In this document: positions 33,439 to 45,212 of the stretch, piece after piece
Layout of the letters: each line of letters begins with the position of its first letter
How positions within the stretch are numbered: position 1 is the first letter of the stretch
Source of the DNA: Bauldia sp965232525
Lineage (GTDB): Bacteria; Pseudomonadota; Alphaproteobacteria; Rhizobiales; Kaistiaceae
Assembly (NCBI RefSeq): GCF_965232525.1
Contig: NZ_OZ246980.1
Span: 3,782,001-3,846,000 of the forward strand
Direction: 5' to 3'
DNA: 64,000 bases
Notes under the pieces: model-generated
Seen by the model: the letters and a program-made list of their open reading frames with translations, nothing else
Told to the model about the DNA's origin: nothing
Database searches by the model: none
Made by a program: the position numbers and the translations under genes

Positions 33439-34470
33439 CTACGGAACGTTGTCGCGAACGAATATGTCTATTCGAATGCGTTCCTGGCCCGCATCGATTG
33501 GAATGCCCTCTTGCTCGGCAACGAGCAAGCGGGCGGCACTACGGCCTTCATGCCCGGCATCCTGGTTGATCACCGCGTCGATCGTTCCACGGATCAGGTG
33601 TTTACGCGACAACGCGGTGAGTTCGTGGGCGACGAAAATGACATCGCGGGCCCGGCCGCTCGCTTCCAGCGCCGCGACGATACCGCCGTTGCCGGCGCCA
33701 ACATTATAGATACCGATCAGGTCGCTGTGTTCGTCGAGGAGCGCAGTCGCCAGCGCCTCCACCCGATCGTCGTCGTCGCGTCCCTCGCGGATCGGAAGCA
33801 GCGAAATCGACGGGAAGTCCCGCGCCATCACCTGCTCGAAACCGATCTGGCGTTCGATGTGATCGCGCAGTGCAATCGAACCGGCGATCAGCCCAACTGT
33901 GCCGCGACGGCCACCGGCAAATCGACCGAGCAGCGTCGCGGCGGTTCGCCCCGCAGCAGTGTTGTCGATCCCGACGTAGTGTGCGCGTTTGGAACGCGGC
34001 GCATCGGAGATCAGCGTCACCACCGTCACGCCGGCATCGGCAAGGTCGTCGATCGCATCGCGAACCGCCGGGTGATCGAGCGCCACGACGGCGACGCCAT
34101 CGACCTGGCCCCGCAATTCCTCCAGCGCGGCAGCAAGGGCATCCCCATCGAAAACATCCACCAGGGAGACGCCGAGATGCACCCGCTCGCCGGCCATGTA
34201 CTCGGCGGTCGCGCGGACGCGTTCTTCGAGGGTGCGCATGAAAGCGTTCGTGCCGGTGGGCAGCAGAAACGCGAACCGGTAGTCCCGTCCGCGCGCGAGC
34301 CGCGCCGCCAATCGGTCGGGCCGATAGTTGAGCCGGGTGATCGCCTGCTGAACCCGCTCGGCGGTATCGGCGTGAACCCCGGCCCGGCCATTCATGACGC
34401 GGTCGACCGTCGCCAGGCTAACGCCGGCGGTTTTTGCGACGTCCTGCAGTGTGGCACGACCCACTGACAT
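33439..34470 (-). CDS. LacI-family transcriptional regulator of the xylose operon
   Basis: A 343-residue regulator. The HTH (TLQDVAKTAGVSLATVDRVMNGRAGVHADTAERVQQAITRLNYRPD) is at residues 7-53; VDRVMNGR instead of VSRVLNG is the variant typical of a subgroup with periplasmic-binding Peripla_BP_4 effector domains. The rest (YRFAFLLPTGTNAFMRTLEERV and onward) is a ribose-binding-protein-like domain. It is the first gene of the operon with xylB, xylA, the TIM barrel and Gfo/Idh, so it probably autoregulates. Xylose is the likely inducer, by context. A dyad-containing AT-rich segment upstream (34498-34518) is a candidate binding site. Confidence 0.93.
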   Translation of the reverse strand: MSVGRATLQDVAKTAGVSLATVDRVMNGRAGVHADTAERVQQAITRLNYRPDRLAARLARGRDYRFAFLLPTGTNAFMRTLEERVRATAEYMAGERVHLGVSLVDVFDGDALAAALEELRGQVDGVAVVALDHPAVRDAIDDLADAGVTVVTLISDAPRSKRAHYVGIDNTAAGRTAATLLGRFAGGRRGTVGLIAGSIALRDHIERQIGFEQVMARDFPSISLLPIREGRDDDDRVEALATALLDEHSDLIGIYNVGAGNGGIVAALEASGRARDVIFVAHELTALSRKHLIRGTIDAVINQDAGHEGRSAARLLVAEQEGIPIDAGQERIRIDIFVRDNVP

Positions 34471-34828
34471 ACCCCCTTCACATTTCTGATATCGCGGTGA
34501 CGGAAATATTGCAATTTTGGGCGCTCACAATCGTTGCCCAGCGGTCCGCCGACTTCGAACCAGCGCTCAATTTCAGAAAATTATCAATATTTCACAATGA
34601 TTTATGATCGTTCCCTCGTGTCGCATCGTTCTACGAGGTCGTACTTGACTGACGCACCCTTCTCGCCTTCCGCATCCGAGGGGCGTACATCAGAAACCGA
34701 TGCCTACTGCGTGACACCGATATCGCCCTGACCCCGAAGGTTGGCGGCATGGCGTCGATGAACCAAAGGCGATACAACCCGAAGCCTTGGCCCTCTCGTC
34801 CTTTCTCCACCGGCAGCACGCGTCCTCC
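34471..34828. other. Divergent promoter region between the xylose regulator and pepN
   Basis: About 358 bases with no convincing gene. The stretch 34560-34620 is notably AT-rich and should hold promoter elements. TTGACT at 34645 could be a -35 for pepN. A candidate operator is listed separately. Confidence 0.6.
34498..34518. promoter_or_regulatory. Candidate operator upstream of the xylose-operon lacI gene
   Basis: TGACGGA is followed by AATATTGCAATTTT, whose centre ATTGCAAT is an eight-base palindrome with further A/T pairs outside one mismatch. It lies 27-48 bases upstream of the regulator's start codon. The TGACGGA and TTGCA elements also occur in the dyad at 10304-10327, with different spacing. 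Confidence 0.4.
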
Positions 34829-37462
34829 ATGACCCCAGAAGCAACACCGGTCCGCTTGGCCGACTACAAGCCCTCGCCCTTTGCAATCGAGACCGCGGCG
34901 CTCGATTTCAATCTTCATCCTGAGAAGACGCGCGTGACGACCCGACTGGCGATGGTGCCGCAGGAGACCGGGGTGCCGCTGGTTCTCGATGGGGACGAAC
35001 TCACCCTGATCTCGGTCGCCATTGATGGCGCCGATCTGGCTGCGGACGCCTTCGACGCTACGCCGGAGAAGCTGACCATCAAGGCGCCGCCGGAGAAACC
35101 ATTCACGCTCGAGATCATCACCGAGATCAGCCCAGCCACCAACACCAAGCTGATGGGCCTCTATCAGTCCAGCAACACTTACTGCACCCAGTGCGAGGCC
35201 GAGGGCTTCCGTCGGATCACCTACTTTCTCGACCGGCCGGACGTGTTGTCCGTCTATACGACGCGTATCGAGGCGCCCCAGGACGGGTTCCCGGTTCTCC
35301 TCGCCAACGGCAACCTGACCGACACCGGCAACATCGAAGGCACCGACCGCCACTTCGCCGTTTGGCACGATCCGTTCCCAAAACCCTCCTACCTGTTCGC
35401 CCTCGTCGCCGGTGACCTCGGCGTTGTTGAAGACAGCTTCACCACGATGTCGGGACGCGAAGTGGCGTTGCGGCTCTATTGCGAACACGGCAACGAGCCG
35501 AAATGCCGCTATGCGATGGATGCACTCAAGCGCTCCATGCGCTGGGACGAGACCGCTTACGGCCGCGAATACGACCTTGACATCTTCATGATCGTCGCCG
35601 TCTCCGACTTCAACATGGGCGCGATGGAGAACAAGGGTCTCAACGTCTTCAACGACAAATACATCCTCGCCGACCCGGAGACCGCCACCGACACCGACTA
35701 CGCCGGCATCGAGACCGTGATCGCGCATGAGTATTTCCACAACTGGACCGGTGACCGGATCACCTGCCGCGACTGGTTTCAGCTCTGCCTGAAGGAAGGT
35801 CTGACCGTCTTCCGCGATCAGGAGTTCTCCTCCGATGTCCGCTCCCGCGGCGTGAAGCGCATTGCCGACGTCCGCACGTTGCTCGCCCGTCAGTTCCCAG
35901 AGGATGCAGGGCCGTTGGCCCATCCCGTCCGGCCCGAAGTGTACAACGAGATCAACAACTTCTACACGGCCACCGTCTACGACAAGGGCGCCGAGGTCGT
36001 TCGCATGCTGAAGACCCTGCTCGGCGACAAAGGGTTTCGCGCCGGCATGGATCTCTACTTCGAGCGCCATGACGGTCAGGCGGTGACGATCGAGGACTTC
36101 CTTGCTGCCTTCGCCGACGCGACCGGCCGTGACCTCACCCAGTTCAAGCTCTGGTATTCCCAGGCCGGGACACCGGAGGTCGAGGCCCGCGGCGACTATG
36201 ACGCCGATAGTCAGACCTTCACGTTGACCCTGAAGCAGTCCTGCCCACCGACCCCCGGCCAGGACACCAAAGCGCCGATGCACATCCCCGTCCGCTTCGG
36301 GCTGGTCGGACCGAACGGTGGCGACCTGTCGTTCAGCGCCGTCACCGGCGGCACGATCGACGCCGACGTGATCCAGCTCACGGAGCCGGAACAGACGATG
36401 GTGTTCGAGGGCGTGTCGGTCGCCCCGGTCCCCTCCCTGCTCCGTGGCTTCTCCGCGCCGGTCAAGCTGAAGTCCGATATCAGCGACGACGATCTCCTGT
36501 TTCTCGTCCGCACCGACGCCGATGCCTTCAACCGCTGGCAGGCGGCACAGCGCCTCGCAGTCAAGACGCTAATCGCCGAGACCGCAGCCATCCGCTCGGG
36601 CGCCGCCAGCACGATCGACACCGCTCTGATCGACGCCCTCGGTACGGTCGCGGAAGACGACGCCCTTGAGCCGGCGTTCCGCGCCCAGGTGCTGCAGTTA
36701 CCCAGCGAAGCCGACATCGGCCGCGAAATCGGCAACGACGTCGACCCGGACGCCATCGCCGCCGCCCGCAAGCGGTTCACCGCGATGGCGGCCGACCGCA
36801 TCGGTGACGCCCTGATGGCCGTGTCACGGCGGATGCGCGACGACGGACCCTATAGCCCGGACGCCGCGCCGGCCGGTCGGCGGGCGCTCGCCAACACATG
36901 CCTGGCGCTCGCCGCCGCCAACGGCAATACCGAGGTTGTCGCCGAAGCGGTCGCGCAAGCCCATGACGCCGCCAACATGACCGACCGCTTGGCGGCACTC
37001 GCGATCCTGACATTGAACGCCTTCGAGGAACGGTTCGCGGCGCTCGAGGCGTTCCACGTCAAGTTTCGCGATAATGCACTTGTCCTCGACAAGTGGCTGA
37101 TGCTTGAGGCGACCGTGCCGGCCGACACCACGCTTGAGCGGGTCAAGTCGCTGCTGGAGCATCACGACTTCGCGGCGGGGAACCCGAACCGGATTCGCGC
37201 CCTGGTCGGCAGCTTCGCCGGTGCCAACCAGACTCAGTTCAACCGGATTGACGGTGAGGGCTATCGCTTCCTCGCCGACTTCGTCCTCGACCTCGACAAA
37301 CGCAACCCGCAAACGGCGGCGCGTCTCCTGGTCACCTTCCGGTCCTGGAAGTCGCTGGAGTCGGGGCGACGCGGCTTGGCGGAGGAAGCGCTGAAGCGCA
37401 TCGCCGCCGCCGATCCGCTGTCGCCGGATGTCAGCGATATCGTCACCCGAACCCTTGCCTGA
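34829..37462 (+). CDS. pepN: Aminopeptidase N (M1 family)
   Basis: A cytoplasmic zinc aminopeptidase of 877 residues, close to E. coli PepN (870). GAMENKG begins at residue 264, and the zinc site is HEYFH at 300-304 with the third ligand Glu in LKEGLTVFRDQEF near 323. The ATG at 34829 starts MTPEATPVRLADYKPSPF, the usual rhizobial-type N-terminus; 14 upstream in-frame codons are unlikely to be used. The C-terminal helical domain ends LLVTFRSWKSLESGRRGLAEEALKRIA. The enzyme removes N-terminal residues in peptide turnover. It is a single gene, followed after 208 bases by the PleC-like kinase. Confidence 0.97.
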   Translation: MTPEATPVRLADYKPSPFAIETAALDFNLHPEKTRVTTRLAMVPQETGVPLVLDGDELTLISVAIDGADLAADAFDATPEKLTIKAPPEKPFTLEIITEISPATNTKLMGLYQSSNTYCTQCEAEGFRRITYFLDRPDVLSVYTTRIEAPQDGFPVLLANGNLTDTGNIEGTDRHFAVWHDPFPKPSYLFALVAGDLGVVEDSFTTMSGREVALRLYCEHGNEPKCRYAMDALKRSMRWDETAYGREYDLDIFMIVAVSDFNMGAMENKGLNVFNDKYILADPETATDTDYAGIETVIAHEYFHNWTGDRITCRDWFQLCLKEGLTVFRDQEFSSDVRSRGVKRIADVRTLLARQFPEDAGPLAHPVRPEVYNEINNFYTATVYDKGAEVVRMLKTLLGDKGFRAGMDLYFERHDGQAVTIEDFLAAFADATGRDLTQFKLWYSQAGTPEVEARGDYDADSQTFTLTLKQSCPPTPGQDTKAPMHIPVRFGLVGPNGGDLSFSAVTGGTIDADVIQLTEPEQTMVFEGVSVAPVPSLLRGFSAPVKLKSDISDDDLLFLVRTDADAFNRWQAAQRLAVKTLIAETAAIRSGAASTIDTALIDALGTVAEDDALEPAFRAQVLQLPSEADIGREIGNDVDPDAIAAARKRFTAMAADRIGDALMAVSRRMRDDGPYSPDAAPAGRRALANTCLALAAANGNTEVVAEAVAQAHDAANMTDRLAALAILTLNAFEERFAALEAFHVKFRDNALVLDKWLMLEATVPADTTLERVKSLLEHHDFAAGNPNRIRALVGSFAGANQTQFNRIDGEGYRFLADFVLDLDKRNPQTAARLLVTFRSWKSLESGRRGLAEEALKRIAAADPLSPDVSDIVTRTLA

Positions 37463-37670
37463 ACGGCGACCGGTGCGCCCCGGCCAACCGCGCGACCGAC
37501 ATCATGGCGTCTGGTCGGTCCGACTCAAGAACATCTCCTCCCGCTCTTGACTCCTAAATTTTTCTTTAATTTCGCTGGACAAGGCGATTCGCCTCGATTC
37601 AAATGAGGTGATTCGGGGCCAGAGGCCCGGTCCCGAAGGTAAATGCGGCGAAATACAAGAGGGGCTCTGC

Positions 37671-40010
<2,340 letters not shown>

Positions 40011-40022
40011 TCCAGCCGCGCG

Positions 40023-43001
40023 TCAGTCGCCTGGCAACTCTCCGATTAGCGTCTCGAAGACCGACCGGACCGCCGCCTCGCTCTCCTTCAGATGCGCATC
40101 GAGATGACCGAAGTCCGGCATCTCGGCCGTACCTGCAAGCAGCGAGAGCATGCCCTTCGGCGCATCCTCGGGATGGAACCGACCGTCGACGCAAAGACGC
40201 AGAACCTGCATGAGTGACTGATAGAGCCGCAGGCTCGGGATAAGGACGTCGCTGTCCTTGCGGCTGAGCAGGCGGGCGGCGGAGGCTTCGCGGAGCGCGG
40301 TTTCCGTTTCGGTCGATAGAATCTCCGGGTGCTTCCCGCCGTAGACAAGCTGCAGGTATTGGGCAATGAACTCGATGTCGACGAGCCCGCCCGGCGCCTG
40401 TTTCAGGTCCCATGCCCCCTCGCCGCCCTTCTCCGCCTCGATCATGCCGCGCATCTCCAGCACGTCCGCGCGCGTCTTCGACCGTTTGCTCGGCAGGGCG
40501 ATGATCTTGGCGATCTCCTTTCGCGCCCGGTCGACGAGACTCTTGTCGCCGGCGACCGCCCGCGCCCGGGTCAGCGCCATGTGCTCCCAGGTCCAGGCGC
40601 TCTTCCGCTGGTAAGCGGCAAACGCGTCGATATGGGTGGCAAGCGGTCCCGACTGGCCGGATGGTCGGAGCCGAAAGTCGACTTCGTAGAGGGTTCCTTC
40701 CGCCGTCGGCGCCGACAGCGCGGCGAGAAGCCGCTGGGTCAGTCGTGTGAAATACTGGTTGCCGTGCAGCGGCCGCTCGCCGTTCGAGGTCGGCTTTTTC
40801 TCGTCGTAGTCGTAGAGAACGATGAGGTCGAGATCGGACTTGGCGGTCATCTCACGACCGCCGAGCTTTCCGAGCGCGATCACCGCGATCCGCCCCTTGG
40901 CGACCGTGCCGTGCGCCTTTTCGAACTCCGCCCGGGCGGCCGTTAGCAGGGCGTCCACCAGGACATCGGCGAGATCGGCAAAGGCGCGGCCGGCCTGATG
41001 GGCGTTGAGCGTGCCGGCAATCACCCGCACGCCAATCAGGAAGCCCTGCTCCTGGCCGAACACGCGAGCACGATCGAGAACGTCCTCGTAGTCCTCCGCT
41101 TCCTGCAGTGTGATCGCCAACCGCTCCTTCAGGAGCGCGCCGCTCGGCACCTGCCCGAAGAAGGCCGGTTCGATCAGCGCATCGAGAACATGAGGACGTT
41201 GCATGACCGTGTCGGCGAGCCTCGGTGCGGTCGCCATGACGGTGACCAGCAGGCCGAGAAGCCGCGGATTGGAACTGAGAAGCGAGAACAACTGTACGCC
41301 CGCCGGCAGCCGCGACAGGAAACGATCGAAGGCCGCCAGCGCCGCGTCCGCGTTCTTCGTTGTCGCCACGACTTCGAGCAAGGCGGGAACGAACTCGGTC
41401 AAGCGGCCCCGCGCGGTCGCGGACCGCGTCGCCGGGTATCGGCCGAAGTGCCAGCCGCGGATCGTCACGCTCACGTGACCGGGATCGCGATAGCCAAGCT
41501 TCGTCAGGGTCTCGAGCGTGTCGGGATCGTCGTCGTCGCCGGTGAACACCAGGCTCCCGAGCGCCGAAGTCAACGCCGGCGCCGCTTCGAACAGCGCCGC
41601 ATAGCGCCGACCGACCGTGGCGAGCGTCGACCGCACCGTCTTCTCGAATGCCGGCAGGCTGCGCGCGCCGTCCATCCGGGCGATGACCTCGAGTTCCTCC
41701 GGCTCGTCCGGTAAAGTATGGGTCTGCTGATCGTCGACCATCTGCAGGCAATGCTCGATCGTGCGCAGCGTGACGTAGCTCGCCGCGAGATCGTCTCGGA
41801 CGGCGGCGTCGATCCAGCCTCCATCGACCAGCGCATCGAGCATGGCGAGGGTCGACCGGTCCCGCAGTTCCGGATTCCGCCCACCCGCGATCAGTTGCTG
41901 GGTCTGCACGAAAAATTCGATCTCACGGATGCCGCCCCGGCCGAGCTTGAGATTGTGGCCGGCCACCGCGATCTCCTCATGGCCGCGGAAGTCGTGAATC
42001 TGACGCTTGATCGAATGGATGTCGGCTATCGCCGCGTAGTCGAGGTACTTTCGCCAGATGTACGGGGTGAGTTCGGCCAGGAATGCATCACCGGCGGCGA
42101 TGTCTCCGGCCACCGGCCGCGCCTTGATCAGTGCCGCGCGCTCCCAGTTCTGGCCGAAGCTCTCATAGTACTGCAGCGCTGCCTCGGTCGACATCGCGAT
42201 CTGAGTGGCGCCCGGATCGGGGCGTAGCCGCAGGTCAGTGCGGAACACATAGCCGTCCTCGGTGTGTTCGTTGAGGATCTGGATGAGCTGCTTGGTGAGA
42301 CGGACGAACGTGGTCACCGCGTCGTCCGGATCGGCGAGCGGCGAAACCGTCGGATCGAACAGAACGATCAGGTCGATATCACTCGAATAATTGAGCTCGT
42401 CGGCGCCGTACTTGCCCATGCCAAGGATCACCCATCCCGAACCCTCGGCGGGTCGGCCGGGATCCGGCAAGGTCAGTCTCTCCGCATTGTGGGCTTCGAC
42501 GAGAACGAAGTTGGCGGCCGCCCCGACCGCTGCGTCTGCGAACTTCGACAGCGCTCCGGTCACTTCTGACAATCCCCACACGCCGCCGAGATCGGCGAGC
42601 GCCGTCAGCAGCGCAACCTCCTCCCGCGCTTGGCGCAGCGTCGCCATGAGAACGTCCTTGTCGCCCTGGCGCCACGAGCGCTTCACGCGGTTGAGGCACA
42701 GCCTGAGCGACCGTTCCGGCGCCGAGTCCAGCAGAGCGACCAACCGTTTCGGATCGGCCTGCATCAGCCCGCGCAGGAACGGCGCGTAGGCTCCAACGCT
42801 GGCGACAAAATCGCCGAGCGCGGGGCGGTCGGCGATCAGTCGATCCAGCCCGTCGGCAACGCCGGCCTCAGCGGCCTCGTCCAGCAGTTCGGCCAACCGC
42901 ATCTTGCGGTCGGCCTGCCTGGCGAGACGCAGCCGCGGCACGATGCGTTCGGCGAGCGAACGGCCATCAGCGGCCGGCGCCGCCTTCTTTCTCCTGGGCA
43001 T
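40023..43001 (-). CDS. glnE: Bifunctional glutamine synthetase adenylyltransferase/deadenylase
   Basis: A 992-residue enzyme that adenylylates glutamine synthetase under nitrogen excess and removes AMP under nitrogen limitation, under PII control. Two nucleotidyltransferase domains are visible: GMGKYGADELNYSSDIDLIVLFD around residues 194-216, and ALGKLGGREMTAKSDLDLIVLYD around 710, each with the Asp-x-Asp metal pair. Each is followed by a helical PII-uridylyl-transferase-associated region (GRGGIREIEFFVQ; PGGLVDIEFIAQYLQ). Length fits alphaproteobacterial GlnE (950-1000). The start lies one base after the stop of the upstream histidine kinase gene, so the kinase, its regulator and glnE may be co-transcribed. 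It converges with the PleC-like gene. Confidence 0.97.
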   Translation of the reverse strand: MPRRKKAAPAADGRSLAERIVPRLRLARQADRKMRLAELLDEAAEAGVADGLDRLIADRPALGDFVASVGAYAPFLRGLMQADPKRLVALLDSAPERSLRLCLNRVKRSWRQGDKDVLMATLRQAREEVALLTALADLGGVWGLSEVTGALSKFADAAVGAAANFVLVEAHNAERLTLPDPGRPAEGSGWVILGMGKYGADELNYSSDIDLIVLFDPTVSPLADPDDAVTTFVRLTKQLIQILNEHTEDGYVFRTDLRLRPDPGATQIAMSTEAALQYYESFGQNWERAALIKARPVAGDIAAGDAFLAELTPYIWRKYLDYAAIADIHSIKRQIHDFRGHEEIAVAGHNLKLGRGGIREIEFFVQTQQLIAGGRNPELRDRSTLAMLDALVDGGWIDAAVRDDLAASYVTLRTIEHCLQMVDDQQTHTLPDEPEELEVIARMDGARSLPAFEKTVRSTLATVGRRYAALFEAAPALTSALGSLVFTGDDDDPDTLETLTKLGYRDPGHVSVTIRGWHFGRYPATRSATARGRLTEFVPALLEVVATTKNADAALAAFDRFLSRLPAGVQLFSLLSSNPRLLGLLVTVMATAPRLADTVMQRPHVLDALIEPAFFGQVPSGALLKERLAITLQEAEDYEDVLDRARVFGQEQGFLIGVRVIAGTLNAHQAGRAFADLADVLVDALLTAARAEFEKAHGTVAKGRIAVIALGKLGGREMTAKSDLDLIVLYDYDEKKPTSNGERPLHGNQYFTRLTQRLLAALSAPTAEGTLYEVDFRLRPSGQSGPLATHIDAFAAYQRKSAWTWEHMALTRARAVAGDKSLVDRARKEIAKIIALPSKRSKTRADVLEMRGMIEAEKGGEGAWDLKQAPGGLVDIEFIAQYLQLVYGGKHPEILSTETETALREASAARLLSRKDSDVLIPSLRLYQSLMQVLRLCVDGRFHPEDAPKGMLSLLAGTAEMPDFGHLDAHLKESEAAVRSVFETLIGELPGD

Positions 43002-43002
43002 T

Positions 43003-44394
43003 CTACCCCGCGTCGATGGGCAACCGTACGGTCACTATGAGGCCTGGCTGATTGTCGCCAAGCGTGATCGTGCCATGGTGCAACCTCGCGACCGCGGCGA
43101 CAAGACTGAGCCCGAGACCGCTGCCCGTCTGCGACCGGCTCTCCTCAAGGCGGACGAACCGGCTGAGCACCCGCTCCCGCTCGGCCTCCGGGATCCCCAC
43201 CCCGTTGTCGGCAACCCGCAACACGGCGTTGCCGTCCTCGCGGGTCACTGAAACCATGATCCGGAGCGGACGGGTTTCGGGCGGCGAGGCGTATTTCAGC
43301 GCGTTGTCGATGAGGTTGGCGACCACCTGGCCCAACAGTTCGCGGCTGGCGCGGAGCGTCACCGGTTCCGGCGTCGAAACGTCCAGCGTTGCGTTCTGTT
43401 CCTCCGCGACCGGCTCGTAGAGCTCGGCGACATCGCGGACGATACCGCCAGCCTCGACTTCAGCCATTGCCCCGTCCGGCGAGCCGGCCTCGACCCGGGC
43501 GATCATCAGGAGCGCATTGAACACCTTGATCAGGTGATCCGACTCCTCGATCGTCGATTCGAGCGCGTTGCGATAGGCGTCGACATCGGCAGGACCGGCG
43601 AGCACCGCCTCTACCCGGTTTCGCAATCGCGTCAGCGGTGTCTTCAGGTCGTGGGCGATGTTGTCGGAAACGTCCTTGAGCCCGTAGAGGAGGTGTTCGA
43701 TCCGCCCGAGCATGTCATTGAGGCTCTCCGCCAGGCGATCGAACTCGTCCCCCGAACCGGTCACTTCAAGGCGCCCGGTGAGATCGCCGGCAACGATCCG
43801 CCGGCTGGTCGCCGCGACCGAATCGATCCGCTTCAACACCCGCCGGCTGACGAACACCCAGCTCAGCAGCGCCAGCGCGATCATCAGCGCTACCGCCCAC
43901 GCCAACGCTCGACTGATGATCTGCCGGAACTGCTCGCGCTCGCCGATGTCGCGGCCGACGAGCATCCAGAACCCGCCGGGCAGTCGCAGTACCTGGACCA
44001 TCGCCAGATGTCGCGATCCTTCGCCGACGTTGCGCTCGTAGGACACGGTGATCGGCCCCATGCCGGAGCGCTCGAACAGGTCGGCCGGCACCTGGCTGAT
44101 GTTACCGGTGAGGATGCGGCCGTTGACGTCGGTGATGAGATAAAGGCTGGCGCCCGGCCGGTGGCTGCGCTCCTCGATCACCTGGAAGATGGCCGCCACG
44201 CCGCCGATCCGTCCCTGTTCGGCGAGGCCGCGTATCTCGGCCTGGATCGTCGCGCGAAGCTGATCGTTGAGGAGCGCGTTGGCGTTGTAGGAGATGTAGA
44301 GGACAAACGCGACCGCGAAGATCGAGAACACCCCGATGTAAATAACCGAGAGTTTGAAGACGGTTGTGCGGAGAACCTTACCCAGCGCTGTCAC
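43003..44394 (-). CDS. Two-component sensor histidine kinase
   Basis: A 463-residue membrane kinase. Two membrane helices (about 15-35 and 162-182) bracket a periplasmic domain of about 125 residues; a HAMP domain (about 184-236) follows, then HisKA with His248 in VSDNIAHDLKTPLTRLRNRVEAVL, and HATPase_c with NLIDNALKYA, DNGVGIPE and GSGLGLSLV. It overlaps the response regulator gene by 17 bases and precedes glnE by one base. The pair lies between degP and glnE, an arrangement I recall from rhizobia. The signal is unknown; envelope stress is a guess from linkage to degP. Confidence 0.94.
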   Translation of the reverse strand: MTALGKVLRTTVFKLSVIYIGVFSIFAVAFVLYISYNANALLNDQLRATIQAEIRGLAEQGRIGGVAAIFQVIEERSHRPGASLYLITDVNGRILTGNISQVPADLFERSGMGPITVSYERNVGEGSRHLAMVQVLRLPGGFWMLVGRDIGEREQFRQIISRALAWAVALMIALALLSWVFVSRRVLKRIDSVAATSRRIVAGDLTGRLEVTGSGDEFDRLAESLNDMLGRIEHLLYGLKDVSDNIAHDLKTPLTRLRNRVEAVLAGPADVDAYRNALESTIEESDHLIKVFNALLMIARVEAGSPDGAMAEVEAGGIVRDVAELYEPVAEEQNATLDVSTPEPVTLRASRELLGQVVANLIDNALKYASPPETRPLRIMVSVTREDGNAVLRVADNGVGIPEAERERVLSRFVRLEESRSQTGSGLGLSLVAAVARLHHGTITLGDNQPGLIVTVRLPIDAG

Positions 44395-45058
44395 GGATCA
44401 TATATCCCGCGCCACGCACCGTATGGAGAAGCGGCTGATCGAAACCCTTGTCGATCTTGCCCCGCAGCCGCGAGATGTGCACGTCGATGACATTGGTCTG
44501 CGGATCGAAATGGTAGTCCCAGACTTTTTCGAGAAGCATCGTCCGGGTCACAACCTGGCCGGCGTTCTTCATCAGGTACTCAAGCAGGCGGAACTCGCGC
44601 GGCTGGAGGACGATCGCCTCGCCGGCGCGCTTGACCGTATGACCGAGGCGATCGAGTTCAAGGTCACCAACGCGATACACGGTGTCCGCCTCGCCTGGCC
44701 GCCGCCGCCGCGCCAACGCCTCGACCCGGGCCAGCAGTTCGGAGAAGGCGTAGGGCTTGGCGAGGTAATCATCACCGCCGGCCCTCAGGCCCGTGACCCG
44801 ATCGTCGACCTGGCCGAGCGCCGAGAGAATCAACGCCGGCGTCTCGTCGCCACGCTCGCGCAGCTCTTCGATGATCGACAAGCCGTCGCGTTTGGGCAGC
44901 ATGCGGTCGACGACGAGAACGTCGTAGTCGCCGTCCTGGGCCATCTCCGCGCCGACTTCGCCGTCGCTGGCGAGATCGGCGACATGGCCCGCCTCGCGCA
45001 ACGCCTTGCAAAGATAGGCTGCCGCTTCCTTGTCGTCCTCGATGATCAAGATTCGCAT
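44378..45058 (-). CDS. OmpR-family response regulator
   Basis: A 226-residue regulator. The receiver domain has Glu7-Asp8-Asp9, phospho-acceptor Asp51 in VLVVDRMLPKRDGL, and Lys in DDYLAKPYAFSELLARVEAL. The C-terminal winged helix has VLQPREFRLLEYLMKNAGQVVTRTMLLEKVWDYHFDPQTNVIDVHISRLRGKI. The ATG at 45058 starts at MRILIIEDD; a longer frame upstream is not needed. It forms an operon with the kinase that overlaps its 3' end. The preceding degP gene ends in a terminator at about 45151-45120, so this pair probably has its own promoter in the 45059-45120 gap. Confidence 0.95.
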   Translation of the reverse strand: MRILIIEDDKEAAAYLCKALREAGHVADLASDGEVGAEMAQDGDYDVLVVDRMLPKRDGLSIIEELRERGDETPALILSALGQVDDRVTGLRAGGDDYLAKPYAFSELLARVEALARRRRPGEADTVYRVGDLELDRLGHTVKRAGEAIVLQPREFRLLEYLMKNAGQVVTRTMLLEKVWDYHFDPQTNVIDVHISRLRGKIDKGFDQPLLHTVRGAGYMIRDSAG

Positions 45059-45119
45059 CGGACCACCGTCATTCGTTTCGTTCCGCGGTCCGATGTGCCA
45101 GATCGGTGGCGGCAAATAA

Positions 45120-45151
45120 AGAGCGGCAGGTCGGGGTTAACCGACCTGCCG
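45120..45151 (-). terminator. Intrinsic terminator after degP
   Basis: Eleven-base perfect arms (CGGCAGGTCGG and CCGACCTGCCG) with a six-base loop; on the minus strand CTCTTTATTTG follows. It lies 61 bases after the degP stop and before the response regulator start, so it separates the two transcription units. Confidence 0.85.
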
Positions 45152-45212
45152 TCCACGAAACGGAAGTCCCGGGGCGACGAACGAGTTCTTCCGCCTCGTC
45201 TTACGAGAGCGA

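Noticed and set aside
34631..36283. A 550-codon minus-strand open frame
   Set aside because: It lies opposite pepN, which carries a complete zinc aminopeptidase active site; the frame is a by-product of high GC.
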